This document shows positions 1 to 11,867 of a stretch of 64,000 nucleotides of DNA, piece after piece. The translations under genes and the position numbers were made by a program. Position 1 is the stretch's first letter, and the number at the start of each line of letters is the position of its first letter. Source of the DNA: Fallopia convolvulus. Lineage: Eukaryota > Streptophyta > Magnoliopsida > Caryophyllales > Polygonaceae. The DNA lies in assembly GCA_964016875.1 (NCBI GenBank), contig OZ024719.1, positions 25,611,877-25,675,876 of the forward strand, read 5' to 3'. The notes beneath the pieces were generated by a model that was not told the DNA's origin, did not search any database, and saw only the letters and a list, made by a program, of their open reading frames with translations.

Positions 1-405
1 ATTGTTTGCGACAGTTGACTTTTCTATGATCATAATTGCATGATAGTTGTGAATTCTTGTTGAAAGCATGTATGGTTGTTGTTGTGGTAGCCCTGGCCCT
101 AGGATTGCCTTTTTATATTTGATTAAAACTCGTTAAATTGATTCGATCTCGACCCCTCTAAGATCGTGTTCGAGCCTCGGCTTGTTTGTGTTCGTTTGTG
201 TGTTTTGCCCCCAGGATCGACCCTCATAGGGTCGTGCACGACCCTAATCAGTTCGGCACTGGCCTTGTTTTGTTCATGTTTGTTTTCTTTTTCGTAGTTT
301 ATCAACTAACCTTTAGCCCTATTCTAATTCCCGTGGATGAACTTGACTTCGCTGTACTCAGCGAGGTCTTGATATAAATTAATTTGTTCAAGAGACCCTT
401 CAACA
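1..405 (+). mobile_element. Athila-like LTR, 3' part (left-truncated by window)
   Basis: Nearly collinear with the last ~400 bp of the LTRs at 14840-16195 and 27949-29322, including the 16-bp palindrome GGGTCGTGCACGACCC at 229-244 and the terminal CCTTCAACA. It ends at 405 directly inside a minus-strand gypsy protease reading frame, so it is an insertion into the Tat-like element to its right. The left end and its target duplication lie outside the window, so solo LTR and 3' LTR of a full element cannot be told apart. The 5 bp following it (CCTTC, 406-410) should be the target duplication. Confidence 0.85.
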
Positions 406-2463
406 CCTTCATCCCGTGGATCCAGGGCCTGCCCAAGATAAGATTGAAAGGTGATGGACAATCAAGTACTTGAAATTTTACTTGGTAATTTACCCCTCCT
501 GCGATGGTTGGAAATGATATTTCCCCCAACGTGTTGCGCGATTTGCTGCTGAATCCCACCAGAGTCGTAGACTTCTTGACGATGTTGTCCAGACCCAGAC
601 CTAAACTGTACAAGGCATCCATCAAAAGCAAATTAGTGGAACATCCTTTTAACATGGAAGTTTGCTATTGTTAAGGATATGATTAAATAGTCATGATGAA
701 CTTTTTATTCTTCAATGTCATCGAAGGTAATGGGCATCACATCGTGGCCCCCTCTGAACAGAGATTTTGGGCTCTTCTCTCCGGGTACTCCTTGCAATCC
801 TCTTAGCTGCAGAATAGGTTACACCACAAATTTTGGATCCCCCAGTGATGACGTTGATCACCCCTGTATGCTTTGGGGGTGGTGGTGGTGGACTGGTTTT
901 CCCTTTGTTGCGTTCCAGTTGCTCCCTTGGTCTTTCCGATATTAAATCCTTGAGGTACCCCCTGAGCAACAACTCGCTTACCTCTTTCCTCAACGTGATA
1001 CACTCGTCCGTCCTATGGCTGTGATCGAAATGGAAATCACACCATCTGGATTTATCTTTTTGATGTGAAGGTGTGTTGCTTTTCCTTGGCCATTTCACGG
1101 TATCTCCCATGCCATTAAGGGTTCGTACAACCTCTGTCGCATCTACCCGAAAGTTGTAGTGAGATAACTTGGGAGGTAGCCTCGGGTCTTTATATCGCTC
1201 GCTTTGTCTTGCAAACACCGGGTTCACAGTTGGTTTGGCGGGGGACGGATTGGGGTATGGAACATATCTGGTTTCTCGTCGTCCCTGCCTGCGCTCTGGT
1301 CGGTGAGGACTAGTAGCTTTGATGGTGAAGAGGTCATCTTCTTCTAACCGTACATGTGCCAGTGGCTTTACCTATACCTCATCGAAATTCGAGCAAGGAT
1401 ATTTAGTTAATTCACGATAAAGATCTGGATTACCAGTCGAGATGCCTCTTTAGAATGCTTCCACAGCTGTAGGGCATCGCATCCTTCTATGGTAACCAAT
1501 TCCTCATTGTACCTGTTAAGAAAAGCTTTCTAGGATTCACTGGTCTTTTGGACCATGCGACATAAGTCGCTTGAACTCTTTTTAGCGTGTCGACTACTTG
1601 CGAACCTTATCCTGAACTTGTCAAATCAACTCAGCAAAAGATGAAATGCTCCCAAAGGTGTTACTGAAGTGCAGGCTCGGATAATGTGTTACTGAACCAA
1701 CTTCACATAACAATTTCCTTCATATCAAAAGGAATTGTACTAATATTCATAGCTTATTTAAATTCGGCTACGTGTTGGTCCGGATCCGTAACCCCTTGGT
1801 ACTTGGGTACATCGGGGACATGATATTTCCGAGAGATGTCTACCATTGCGATAGCGGGTATGAAGGGAGAATTATTGTATCCATCCCGTCTTTCCACTGC
1901 TATCGGTTGTTGGCCCCTAGGAACCTGTGTCACTAGGTCCTCCAAGGATTCGAGGTGTTCCCGTAGTTGGGTAACCTCGACATCTTCCCTAACGACCCTT
2001 AATGAATTACCATTTACTTGATAACCAATTACTGGCCTAGTGTCGTCCGAATTGTAAGATTTCTATCGTCCATGTCCAATCGTCGAGCGATACCCTCCAC
2101 TGCTCCAGTAATGCGTTGCCGATTTGGTGTTGATTGTACATGAGATTGAAGCAAATTACACTCATTAGTTAAAGTCTCGAGTTGCTTTTTCGTATACCTA
2201 AGTCAATTTGGCGTGAGCGTTCTTTTGATTCACCAATACTCTCTTCGTAGGGCGAGCATGGTTGCGCGGAGTTCAGCGATGGTGTCGGAGTCGACTGCTC
2301 CTCCTTGTTCTGCTGTTGTAGAGGTGGTAGGATTGCCATTCCCATCAGAGTGATGTTCACCCTCTTCCGTCTCATTCCCAGATTGTTGACCACCGACCCC
2401 TTGATTGATCTCATTGTTCTCGGCATCATCGACTTGACTGTAAGTAGTTTGAATACCTTCCAT
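406..2463 (-). pseudogene. gag-protease remnant of Tat-like element 1
   Basis: Gag N-terminal parts are read at 2463-2230 (acidic, low complexity) and 1945-1754 (contains VPKYQGVTDPDQHV, the conserved gypsy Gag entry segment). The nucleocapsid-like part is at 1227-718 and the retropepsin domain at 655-411 (ending in the LGRPWIH motif). These pieces are in different frames with intervening stops. The retropepsin active-site Asp is not visible: the segment reads KGCST where D-S/T-G-x-S is expected. The protein would have been the capsid/nucleocapsid and protease of a Tat-lineage gypsy element. It cannot be made from this copy. The frame is cut at 405 by the inserted LTR. Confidence 0.8.
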
Positions 2464-2500
2464 CTTGCACGAATAGAGCTTAACGTTTCTTTGGCTAGGG

Positions 2501-2517
2501 CCCCACGGTGGGCGCCA
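2501..2517 (-). other. tRNA primer-binding site of Tat-like element 1
   Basis: The minus strand reads TGGCGCCCACCGTGGGG immediately downstream of the LTR terminus with a two-base gap. Starting with TGG (complement of the tRNA CCA end) and lying next to an LTR ending in CA is diagnostic of a primer-binding site. I do not assign the tRNA species with certainty. Confidence 0.75.
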
Positions 2518-2519
2518 AT

Positions 2520-3065
2520 TGTTTTGGGAAGATTAACCACGTAAATGTATTACCTGCTATAATGAGGGAATCCTAACCAAAAGATAGTTGTAACGTGTTA
2601 TAGCTTTCAAACAAGATGGAACGTGTTACAAAGTAAAGAACAAAAAAATAAAACCAAAGACAGAATCTGCTTATCGAGTGATGATAACAAGCTTCGAGTT
2701 CCCTTTCCTAATGAATATTAAAGAAAAACAAGGGTATTGTCCAGATGTATTCTTCAGAACAATAATTGCTTAAGAGCTTATGAGTGCGATAGTGCCGTCT
2801 CTTTGTGTGTCCCCTTCGATATCCTTTTATAGCCTCACTCTCCTTATGACTGTTGTGAGCTTAACTCTCCTCCCGTGGATGTTGCTAGCGTTGTTTAATG
2901 GAATAGCTGTTGTTTCGGATATCTTCTGTGGCCGTGATTTTCTCCATTACTCCACTGTTGGCCATGATCTCCGCAATTACTCCTTCGTCGGTTTTAATGC
3001 TTGCTGATTTAGGCCCATCGCTTCTACTGATGCGGATTATGGGCTTAATTCTGGGAGGCCCAACA
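2520..3065 (-). repeat. 5' LTR of Tat-like element 1
   Basis: Read on the minus strand this 546-bp segment starts TGTTGGGCCTCCC and ends CCCAAAACA, giving canonical TG...CA ends. It stops two bases before a primer-binding site. A TATA box (CTATAAAAGG, about 2823-2833 on the minus strand) is placed as expected for an LTR promoter. The next bases rightward, ACCAT (3066-3070), should be the target duplication, whose partner is outside the window. Confidence 0.75.
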
Positions 3066-4330
3066 ACCATATATCTTTGTATCTTATTTTATGCTTAGGA
3101 TGATATTTGTAAAGATAGAAAAATATTATATTTTCTTAACCGAATTGGAAGATAATATATGTGAGCGGGTAAAAAATAACTATCATTTATTATTTTTCTA
3201 TCAACTGCCATAAAGGTATTTTTATTTATTACGAATTTATTATCTTTTATCTATTTTCTTATTAAATTAAATATGGTGGTTATGCAAATTAATTGAAGAT
3301 TCTATCTAATGAAACCCGAAATAAATCGACGCTAAAAGACAAGAACCGAGATTATATATATTCGACGAGGCAAACCCTTGATTCTATTAATGGTTTCTGA
3401 ACGAGGTTACAACAGCGAGATTGTGACCTAGATCTCGTTATACAAGATTTGAGGTCTCTTCCTAACGAGGTTCTAGACCCCTTTGCTACAACGAGTTTAC
3501 CACTTGCAAACTACTAGCGAGATCTTTTTTCTATTACAAGTCGAGATTTGCTATCTATTCAGCGAGATTAGAAACTTAAGCGATTGCACCGAGATTGTAG
3601 TTTGCGAAGCAGTTAGCGAGAATCTTGTTGAGACAAGGTCTATTTGGGCGACTTGAAGTCTGTTGTGGACTTTCTCTATGTTGTAGCATGGTCATTGCGA
3701 ATGTTTCAGCACATCGATATTCAACAACCAAGATAGTTCTTGAGTTAGAGATGTTTTTCAACCCCCTGCAACCTTCGGGGTTCTCTTCTATTTATAGATG
3801 CTTGAGGATCATGGCTCTTGCCAACTTCCGATGTGCGACGCTTGAGTTTTGACCATTCGATTGGTCGAGATGTAGGTGCTTATTGGTCGAGAGCTACGTG
3901 GTTTTTGACTGGTCAAGCGGGGCGGGAATGTCAACTTTTGAGTATGCGAGGTTCGTCCTCGTTATTTCTTGTGATGAGTTGCCTGACTATCTTAATTGGT
4001 GAGACTTGCTAGGTTTGGACCTCGCTCCCGCGACTTGAGGCCTCGCGGGAACAGGGACTTCACTTTTTCGGATGGGTATGGAAAAGATCTTGGGGAAAAG
4101 ACTCTGGGACCTCGCCTGTTTCTTTTACCTCACGTTCCGTACCCACTGTTCACACATTATCATTTCGTGCACCATCACTATCTTTAATAAAAGATAGAAT
4201 TTTACTTGGAGAAAGGGGTAAGATATTACTCACAAGAGTTCTAGTGTACTTGAAAAGTATCAATGATAGCAAGCTACGGTTTTAATCCTTCCAAGAGAGA
4301 ATTTGGAAGGGAGTGTTCATGTATATAGTT
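3066..4330. other. Unclassified repeat-like DNA, no gene seen
   Basis: AT-rich left part, then (3300-3700) a stretch in which the short words GCGAGAT, AACGAGG and CTCGTTA recur about ten times. A TATA-like TATTTATAG follows at about 3790. This resembles LTR sequence of an element I cannot name; no coding domain, convincing LTR ends or target duplication was found. Short ORFs here have no recognisable domain. Confidence 0.4.
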
Positions 4331-5127
4331 ATATACATATGTTTGTAAATTTTTGTCTTAAAAATCATGTTATATAATTTTAAAAATCATGTTATCTAAT
4401 TTTTTATATTAGAAGGATGATTTTCTTACAAAATATTAGCCTTTTAATTTTAAAAAATTGTATAATATGATTTTCAATTTTGAAAATTTATAGACATATG
4501 TATATAATTTCTTACAATATAAATATAATTTTTTTAATATTTAAGAAATTGATGTACATCGGCCTCGAACATAGTCATGATTTTTTAATTAAAAAAATAT
4601 ACAAATGCGATTATTAATTAATTACTAGTTTACTACATAGCGCTATTATTCCCATCTAGCAGTCTTCACATCATAGTATCTGGAGTAGACTTTTTTGTCA
4701 TTGTCGAATTACCATTGTATTTTTCACTTAATTATGCCTACATACATGCATGTTCTCCCTACGATCTTAATAACTAGGTAAGTCATCGGCGTACGTTGCA
4801 TGCCGGAATTCGAGAATCAAATTATGTACGGAATTTTCATACTTACTATGAACACATGCAATTGTTAAAGTAATTACTTTTCAAAACAATCATAAAATAG
4901 ATACAATTTATGACAACCATACTGATTTTGTACGTTAAAGATTAATTATTCTGCTGAAATAAATTAACAATGCTCTCCGACAAAATAATTTCCGCTTTGC
5001 TACTTTTCTTTGCTCTTTAAGTTGTTTACCATTTGTACATGAATTCGTTTGAACAACACATAATAGTAAGAAACAAAATAAATTACTAAACGTTGACGTT
5101 ATGGAAACTATGCACAATAATGAATTT
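4331..5127. other. AT-rich intergenic DNA
   Basis: No coding potential, RNA gene or recognisable transposon end seen. Composition is strongly AT with scattered A/T runs. Confidence 0.5.
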
Positions 5128-7216
5128 CAAGCCAATAGTAGAAATCACCTTTTGATAATTTCTAAACGTTGACGTTACTGAACTTCGGGACGTCATTTCT
5201 AAGAATAGATTAATCCTATGGCATCGTGGCAAAGTTATGATCCTAATGGTGTCAATGTCGGGCAACATAACAACTCCAAGAGATCCCACGAGGATCCGAA
5301 GATGATTATGGTGTCAATTGGGGTGGAGGTGGCATGCCCGTGCAAGCATTCCCACCTTGTGACTCGCGGGCTAGCAGGTCCGAGAGGTGGGCGGCGGACC
5401 AGCAGCTAGTCTCGGCGAGGCCGAGGCAACTTTGGTAGTGATTGAAGGTGGTAGCCGGTGATGGAACAGGCAGACGGAAGGAGCCAGATATCCTTGCTCA
5501 CGAAGAAGACAAGAACCAGAGAAAAAGAAGAAATAATGGTGGAGGAGTAATACGGAAGTGAAGGAATAAATTTATATAGAAGGGATGGAAGAAGACAAAT
5601 TCGATTCAGCTTGTATAAGAGATAAAGATCATGGCACACCAATCTCGAAGATATCGCACGAAAATTGAGGAAGATAAGATAAGCATAACACACATATCTA
5701 GAAGATAAGATAAACATGCCTTAAATATCTAGAAGATAAGATAAGCATGACACACATACCTAGAAAATAAGATAAGCATGGCACACACATCTAGAAGATA
5801 AGATTGAGAGGGAGTAAGACAGACTCAATCCAGCTTGAATAAGATATAAAGATCATGGCACACCAATCTATAAGATATCGCACGAATATTGTGGAAGCTT
5901 ATGATTAATATTGACCTGCTTAAGATATAAAGATCGTGACACACGAATATAGAAGATATCGCATGAAGGCATGGCTTTATATAGAAGGGATGGAAGAAGA
6001 CAAATTCGATTCAGCTTGTATAAGAGATAAAGATCATGACACACCAATCTAGAAGATATCGCACAAATATTGAGGAAAATAAGATAAGCATGACACACAT
6101 ATCTAGAAGATAAGCTAAGCATGACGCACATGGCACACATATCTAGAAGATAATATTGAGATGGAAGAAGACAAACTCAATATATCATTTCTATGTAAAC
6201 AAAGAAGATCACACTTTCTAGCATGCAAACGCTTTTATATTATTATAATTCATTCCAAACTTGTTAAGATATTCAAGAAGCTATTAATGAAGCCACTATA
6301 ACTAAATTAAGCATTTTCAATACAAGCCAAAAGTAGAAATCACCTTTTGATAATTTCTAAACGTTGATGTTATGGAACTTCGGGACATCGTTTCTAACAA
6401 CGGGTTGATCCTATGGCATCGTGGCAACGTCACGATCCTAAAGGCGTTAATGTCGGGCAACGTAACAACTCCGAGAGATCCAACGGAGCCTCCAAAAATG
6501 TTATGGCGTCGACCGGGGTGGAGGTGGCTTGCGCGTGCGAGGATTCCCGGCTGGTGACTCGAGGGCTAGCAGGTGCGAGAGCTAGGCGGCGGACCAGCAG
6601 CTAATCTCGGCAAGGTCGAGGCAGCTTTGGTAGCGGCTGAAGGTGGTAGCCAGTGGTGGAACGAGCAAGAGAGAGGAGCCGCCTTGCTCACGACGAAGAG
6701 AAGAACCAGAGAGAAAGAAGAAATAAAGGTGGATGAGTAATATTGAAGTAAAGGCATGGATTTATATAGAAGGGATGAAAGAAGACAAATTCAATTCAAC
6801 TTGTATAAGAGATAAAGATCATGGCACACCAATCTAGAAGATATCGCACGAATATTGAGTAAAATAAGATAAGTAGGACACACATATCTAGAAGATAAGA
6901 TAAGCATGACACACATATCTAGAAGATAAGATTGAGGTAGAAGAAGATAAACTTAATTCAACTTGTATAAAAAATAAAGATTAGGTCACACCAATCTAGA
7001 AAATATCGCACGAATATTGAGGAAGTTTATAATTAATATTGACCTGCTTGCTTTACTATGCACAAGGATCGTTCCACTTTTAATAATAGTATAGAGAGAT
7101 TAGGGCACACCAATCTAGAAAATATCGCACGAATATTGAGGAAGTTTATAATTAATATTGACCTGCTTGCTTTACTATTTATAAGAATCGTTCCACTTTT
7201 AATAATAGTATAGATA
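5128..7216 (-). repeat. Tandemly duplicated ~1.2-kb segment with promoter-like sequence
   Basis: The segment starting near 5128 recurs from near 6323 (offset about 1195 bp) with high similarity for about 600 bp. Each copy has a GC-richer part (about 5215-5470 and 6410-6660) and then a run carrying, on the minus strand, TTCTATATAAAT and a CT-rich leader. Between and after the copies the words ATCTAGAAGATATCGCACGA and AAGATAAGCATGACACACA recur many times. At the right end a 119-bp unit is repeated (6992 and 7111). On the minus strand each copy resembles a TATA box plus leader, but no protein domain is recognised and reading frames are not conserved between copies. Confidence 0.6.
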
Positions 7217-7259
7217 TCTAAGTATATTATCTAATTTACTTAAAATCACAAATCCCGTA

Positions 7260-9262
7260 TAAAGGTATGATTGCGGAAGTCCAAAGAGAATATGCATTTT
7301 GGGGGGTTAAGCCAGAGAAATGACTATTGCCAAATTTTTTGTCAAAAAGTTTATTTCCACAAATTTCCCTTTCAGGTGACCAAAAATATAAGCAACAATG
7401 TGAAAGAGCAAATAAAATAGATTTTTCAAATTGCTAATACAGTTGCGTTGGACAAATGCCTAGGATGCCCGATTATCAACGAGAGAGTGTCACAAAAGAC
7501 CTTTAAACCCATGAGCATGCGAACCAGATCCCAATTATCAAAATAAAAAGCCAATGTTTTGTCTAAGGAAGGGCGTAAAACTCTTATCAAAACAAACTTA
7601 TCAGCACAACCAAACTATATTATGCAATCTTTCTTGTTACCTGTAGCAACCTCGAAAGAACTAAACCAAATTATCGAGAAATTTTTTTGGAACAAAGAAA
7701 ACAATTATAAACCACTTATAAGCTGAAACTCTATTTGTCGACCACCCGATCAAAGTGGGATAGGAATCGCCAAGGCAGAAGAGATGAACCTAGCACTCCA
7801 AATTAAATTGATATGGAAAATCCTAGCGGAACCAGATAACCTCTAGGTCAAAAAAGTGACGGAAAAATACCTCAAAACAGAAAGTATCCTAAGCTATAGG
7901 AAAAAAACACAACACATCATGCAATGATCAAAACTACTAAGTCTAAGGGACCTGTTCTCGAAAGGGTTCATTTGGCAAGTTGGGGATAGAAAAACTATCC
8001 ACTTTTGGAAAGATAACTGGACCGGCAATAGCCTTCTTACCCCAAAAGTAGAGGTCAAAATTCTAATTAATTGGGAGGAACATGTTGATGCATACCTCTT
8101 GGAGGACAACTCGTGGAACATAGAAAAACTGGGAAGGATCGTTAATCATGAGGATCTCGAAAATATAACCAAAATCACTAACCTCATTAACAAAATCATG
8201 GATAGACTATACTGGAAACCAAGCAAAAATAGTTGGTACTCTACCCACTCTACCATACTTTGGCTCCACCGGTCCAAAGAAGAACTTATAATTAACCTGG
8301 AATGGATCAATAACCTCAACATCCCCCTAAAATGATGAATTTCTTATGGAAAGTGGCTCGATACGTCCTTCCAACTATAATGAGGCTTGTAGACAACCAT
8401 ATCCCGGTACCACAAGGTTGTGAAACCTAAAACAACCAGTCTAAAGACACGAACCACATCTTACTATCATGCCCACATACCATGGAAACCCTTAACTCTT
8501 TACGCCCAAAACTACTTTGGTTTGTCGATCAGGTGTTACTAGATGACAAAAAATTGCACCAAGTCCTTGAGGAAATTAGGGCAATGGCAACAAAGGAGGA
8601 GATGGAACTCCTCACAAATGTCTAGTGGAGCCTATGGTTCTCTAGAAATAAGAGAATTTTCGACAATGACAACGGCCAAAACCCAAATCATGTCGGGAAC
8701 CTAAGTTAGTTTACTCGTAACCAGGTTAAAGAATGGATACTTGTAGAAAATCTGGAAACTAACAACTCCCGCTCGTATACCGCGAGAGCTAGGTAAGACG
8801 AAAAGTTTGCTAAGTGGACAAAACCCAAGAGGGACTTTATTAAGTTGAATTTTGTTGGTGAAGTTTATTTTGATGGAGTGGCCTCCTTCAGATTGATTGG
8901 TCGGGAGTTTGTACTTAACTCCAAGACCATCGTCTTGCGCCAGAGACTTCTCGAGGCCATTCTTCGTGGCATTTCCCGGATCCAAATTGAAGGTGATAAT
9001 TTGCAACTGGTCAAGGACGTTCTAGGTGACTGGCGCTCCCCGTGGGAGATTGAGTTGTTGCTACCTGGTTCCAGGATTGGAGTATTTCTCAAGTCTTCCA
9101 TGAGTGCAATTCTGTGGCGGACATCATCGTTGGTTCCTTCCGACGGGTCTCCTTTATCCCACTTTTAGTTGATTCAGGTTTGCATACCCTCATCCGACAG
9201 GATGCCCTAGGATGACCACTAATTTGTTAGTTGTCACCCTAATCTCTTTCCTTATCAAAAAA
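7260..9262 (+). pseudogene. 5'-truncated LINE (non-LTR retrotransposon) ORF2 remnant
   Basis: Plus-strand translation gives the C-terminal half of a plant L1-type ORF2 protein. It comprises the post-RT region (about 7545-7850, with a GIGIAKAEEMNLALQIKLIW-like stretch), a WQVGDRKTIHFWKDNW segment (about 7976-8025), a degraded cysteine/histidine zone (about 8340-8500) and an RNase H segment (about 8845-9090, ISRIQIEGDN...WEIELL). Multiple stops and frameshifts are present (for example around 7722, 7844, 7926 and 8334). The upstream endonuclease and RT core are missing, as in typical 5'-truncated LINE copies. The 3' end is an A-rich tail with TATATA at about 9257-9275. A related 3' fragment sits at 59663-60033. 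Confidence 0.8.
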
Positions 9263-9390
9263 AATATATATAATGTTGTTTAGGGTAACACATTTTAGAT
9301 AGATTATGAGACAATAATATCCGCGTAGGAAATTAAGAACACACAGTAATTGTCCGATCTTAAAAATTAACAATCTGGATTAAAAAGAGT

Positions 9391-9960
9391 CATTTTAAGG
9401 TGCATAATTTTGTTATTGATTGTGTATAATTTTGTTACGTATTGTGCATGATCTTGTATCAGACTGTGCATGAGTTTTTATCTAAATATGCATTATGATC
9501 TTCTAATGAGTGTAAATAACTTTACTACTGATATGCATAACTTTTATAAGTGTGTGTATAATTTTATTATCGATTATGTGTGACTCTTTTAACTAATTGT
9601 GAATGATGAACTTATAATAAGTGTGAGGAAATCATGCACACTCAATTATGATATTATGCACAATCATTTATAGGACGCACAATCATTTACAAAATTATGT
9701 ACAATTAGTTATAATATAATGCACACTCAATAAAACAAGTCATGCTTACTCAGTTACAATATTGTGCATAGTCAGTATAAGATTATACAGTCAATCACTT
9801 ATAAAATTATACACAGTTAGTTACAATATCTAACAAGATAATGTACACTTAGTAAAAAAAAGTGTCATAAACAATTAATTACGATATTATGCACAATTAA
9901 TATTAAATTTTTGTACATAATCAGTTATACAATTTTGCAACAAATATAAAATCTCTCACA
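9391..9960. repeat. Two-armed AT-rich degenerate repeat array
   Basis: In 9391-9620 the word TGTGCATAATTTTGTTA and variants recur roughly every 25-30 bp. From about 9635 to 9960 the same word appears in reverse complement (TGCACAATCATTTATAAAATTAT). The array is therefore an approximate large inverted repeat made of degenerate short units, as in foldback-type transposon arms. No clean terminal sequence or target duplication was found. The flanks 9263-9390 and 9961-10172 show no other feature. Confidence 0.55.
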
Positions 9961-10182
9961 CAATTTTTCACTAGCCGAGATACATTTTTATTTTTCTCCT
10001 AAAATACCGTTCTCTCCTAAACCGAACCCACATTCACAAAATTAATCAAATGATATCTTACTTAAAGAGTTGGTGCTCAAAATATTCCTTCTTTGTCCTT
10101 ATTTTTGCTATCTCATGTCAGCAGAATTCGTTGCAATTAAAAACAAATTATAATGCATATGTGCATTGTGCAATGCATCTAG

Positions 10183-10463
10183 GAGTTTGGTTCAAATGAA
10201 ACAAACTCTTATCCTAAAACGAATGCACTTTTCATAGTTAGTAATGCACTTTTCATATAAAAGTGCATTGAAAAGTACAAAAAGTGCATTACGAAAAAGT
10301 GCACTAAATTTTTTTGAAAAGTGCACTAAAAAGTACGAAAAGTACAAATGCGAAATAGTGCACTCTGAAGTATGAAAAGTGTACTACTAACTACAAAAAG
10401 TGCATTCGTTTTAGGATAAGAGTTCGTTTTAGGATAAGAGTTTGTTTCATTTGAACCAAACTC
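10183..10463. mobile_element. MULE-type MITE with 10-bp target duplication
   Basis: A 281-bp element. The left terminus GAGTTTGGTTCAAATGAAAC and the right terminus are perfect inverse complements over about 50 bp, reaching to GAATGCACTTTT. It is flanked by the direct repeat ATGCATCTAG at 10173-10182 and 10464-10473. A target duplication of 9-11 bp with long TIRs is characteristic of Mutator-like elements. The interior is made of short words AAAAGTGCACT and AAAGTAC. The right TIR carries an 18-bp tandem duplication (TTCGTTTTAGGATAAGAG). No transposase is encoded, so it is non-autonomous. Confidence 0.88.
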
Positions 10464-10473
10464 ATGCATCTAG

Positions 10474-10919
10474 TAGTAGTTTTAGGATGAAAGAACAATA
10501 CGTAGAGGAAGGCAACATTTATTTGTTTAATATTAAAAAATCTGTTCAATCACAGCGAATGTCTAGTCGATGCTACCGAATATTGGAACCACCCCCGTGT
10601 CTCACCTGTTATTATTTTAACAAAATAATTGGTAATTAAGGGAGAGTCATTAATTATGATGCCACTCCTTAACAATGTTTGTGGCTTAAAAATCATTTCA
10701 TTTTCTTATGATCACTTTTATTTTCTTTTTACATTACATATACATAAATTATCTCCTTTAAATTTTAAAGTAAAATGGTCATCATCTTTATTATAGGGTG
10801 CATCTTTTATTGACGCATCCTCTTACCCATTGGATAATGCAATGTCTTTAAAGTGGATATAGCACCTATATCAATTTGGTGTATTTTAACTAAATTCAAT
10901 TATATAATTAGAACATTAG
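10474..10919. other. AT-rich spacer
   Basis: No gene, RNA or transposon terminus recognised. A 65-codon ORF spanning the MITE edge has no recognisable domain. Confidence 0.4.
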
Positions 10920-11599
10920 TGAAAGCAACAAAAAAAAATCCCTAAACTGAACTCAAACAAGAAAGAAACAATAAGGATGCAAGAGATTTAAAGAGGTTCA
11001 AAACAAAATCCTACATCCTTATGTCCTCAAGATAGGAAACCAAAATCCACTATAAGTAAAGAGTTTACAAGAGAGAGATATCAAAAGTTTTGACCTAAAA
11101 TGAAATGAAAATGGCAGATCTAGAGACAAACAAAGACGAAGTTTGCAAAACGAACAAGAAACCTGTTTTGGACGAAAAATAGCAAGCTACTTGAACGTCC
11201 TAGATTAGGGTTATAATCGAATTGGAATGAAAGTGAAAAGGTGTTTGATCTGATTGAACAAGAATGAATGAGTATCTATTGATTACGTTTTTTAGTGTGC
11301 TCCTTCTGAATTTATATAATCCCTCTATACAATCGATGGTCCTAGTTTTGTCTACCCTATTTCGGCCGTTGTCCACGTCCAAGGCCATGCTCCCACGTTT
11401 GTCGGAGCCACCATACCCGCCACCCACTTTCCACGTCGCGAAAGGAGGGATCTGGATGCTCTTAACCGCTTTCAGGTCTTCTGCCTTCACTTAGTGACGA
11501 TGATCTTCCTTCTTTAGCCTTCTGACTGTTGTCTTCTCTAGGATCCTATTTTCTTCTTGGGTCGCTCTTCCATTGGACTCTAAATTAATGGGCCCAACA
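10920..11599 (-). repeat. 3' LTR of Tat-like element 2
   Basis: On the minus strand it starts TGTTGGGCCCATT at 11599, preceded by a polypurine tract, and ends near a CA at 10920. The low-coordinate end is inferred, not confirmed, because no intact partner LTR is available. A TATA box (ATTATATAAATTC on the minus strand, about 11310-11322) lies inside. About 260 bp of its 3' half resembles 33190-33430. Confidence 0.65.
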
Positions 11600-11609
11600 A
11601 TACCCCCAT
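11600..11609 (-). other. Polypurine tract of Tat-like element 2
   Basis: The minus strand reads ATGGGGGTA directly before the LTR start, the expected plus-strand DNA priming site for reverse transcription. Confidence 0.7.
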
Positions 11610-11867
11610 ATGCGATCCGATTCTGTGTGTGGGATTTGGATTGGATTTTCGCGTTTCCCGGATGTGACTAGGGACATATACGCTATGCAAAGTTGGGAAG
11701 ATACGCTTCAGCTCAGGGCTATAATTACCCCATTTGCGGAGTTGGGTAGATACGCTTCAGATCTTCTTCTACCCTTTCTTTCATTCTCTTTCTTCATTTT
11801 GTTTCTTCTCGCGCCCCTTTCTTTCTTCTCTTCTTTCCAATCCATGTGTAAGGCCAAGATTTCTTAA

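Larger units (their letters stand above)
406..3065 (-). mobile_element. Tat-like Ty3/gypsy element 1 (5' half)
   Basis: Minus-strand order is 5' LTR (3065 to 2520), primer-binding site, gag, then protease, where it is cut by the Athila-like LTR at 405. The gag zinc-knuckle region (CDFHFDHSHRTDEC) followed by an LRKEVSELLLRGYL-type stretch is of the kind found in Tat-lineage Gag. The remainder of pol and the 3' LTR must lie left of the window. The coding region is broken into several frames, so it is a dead copy. Confidence 0.8.
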
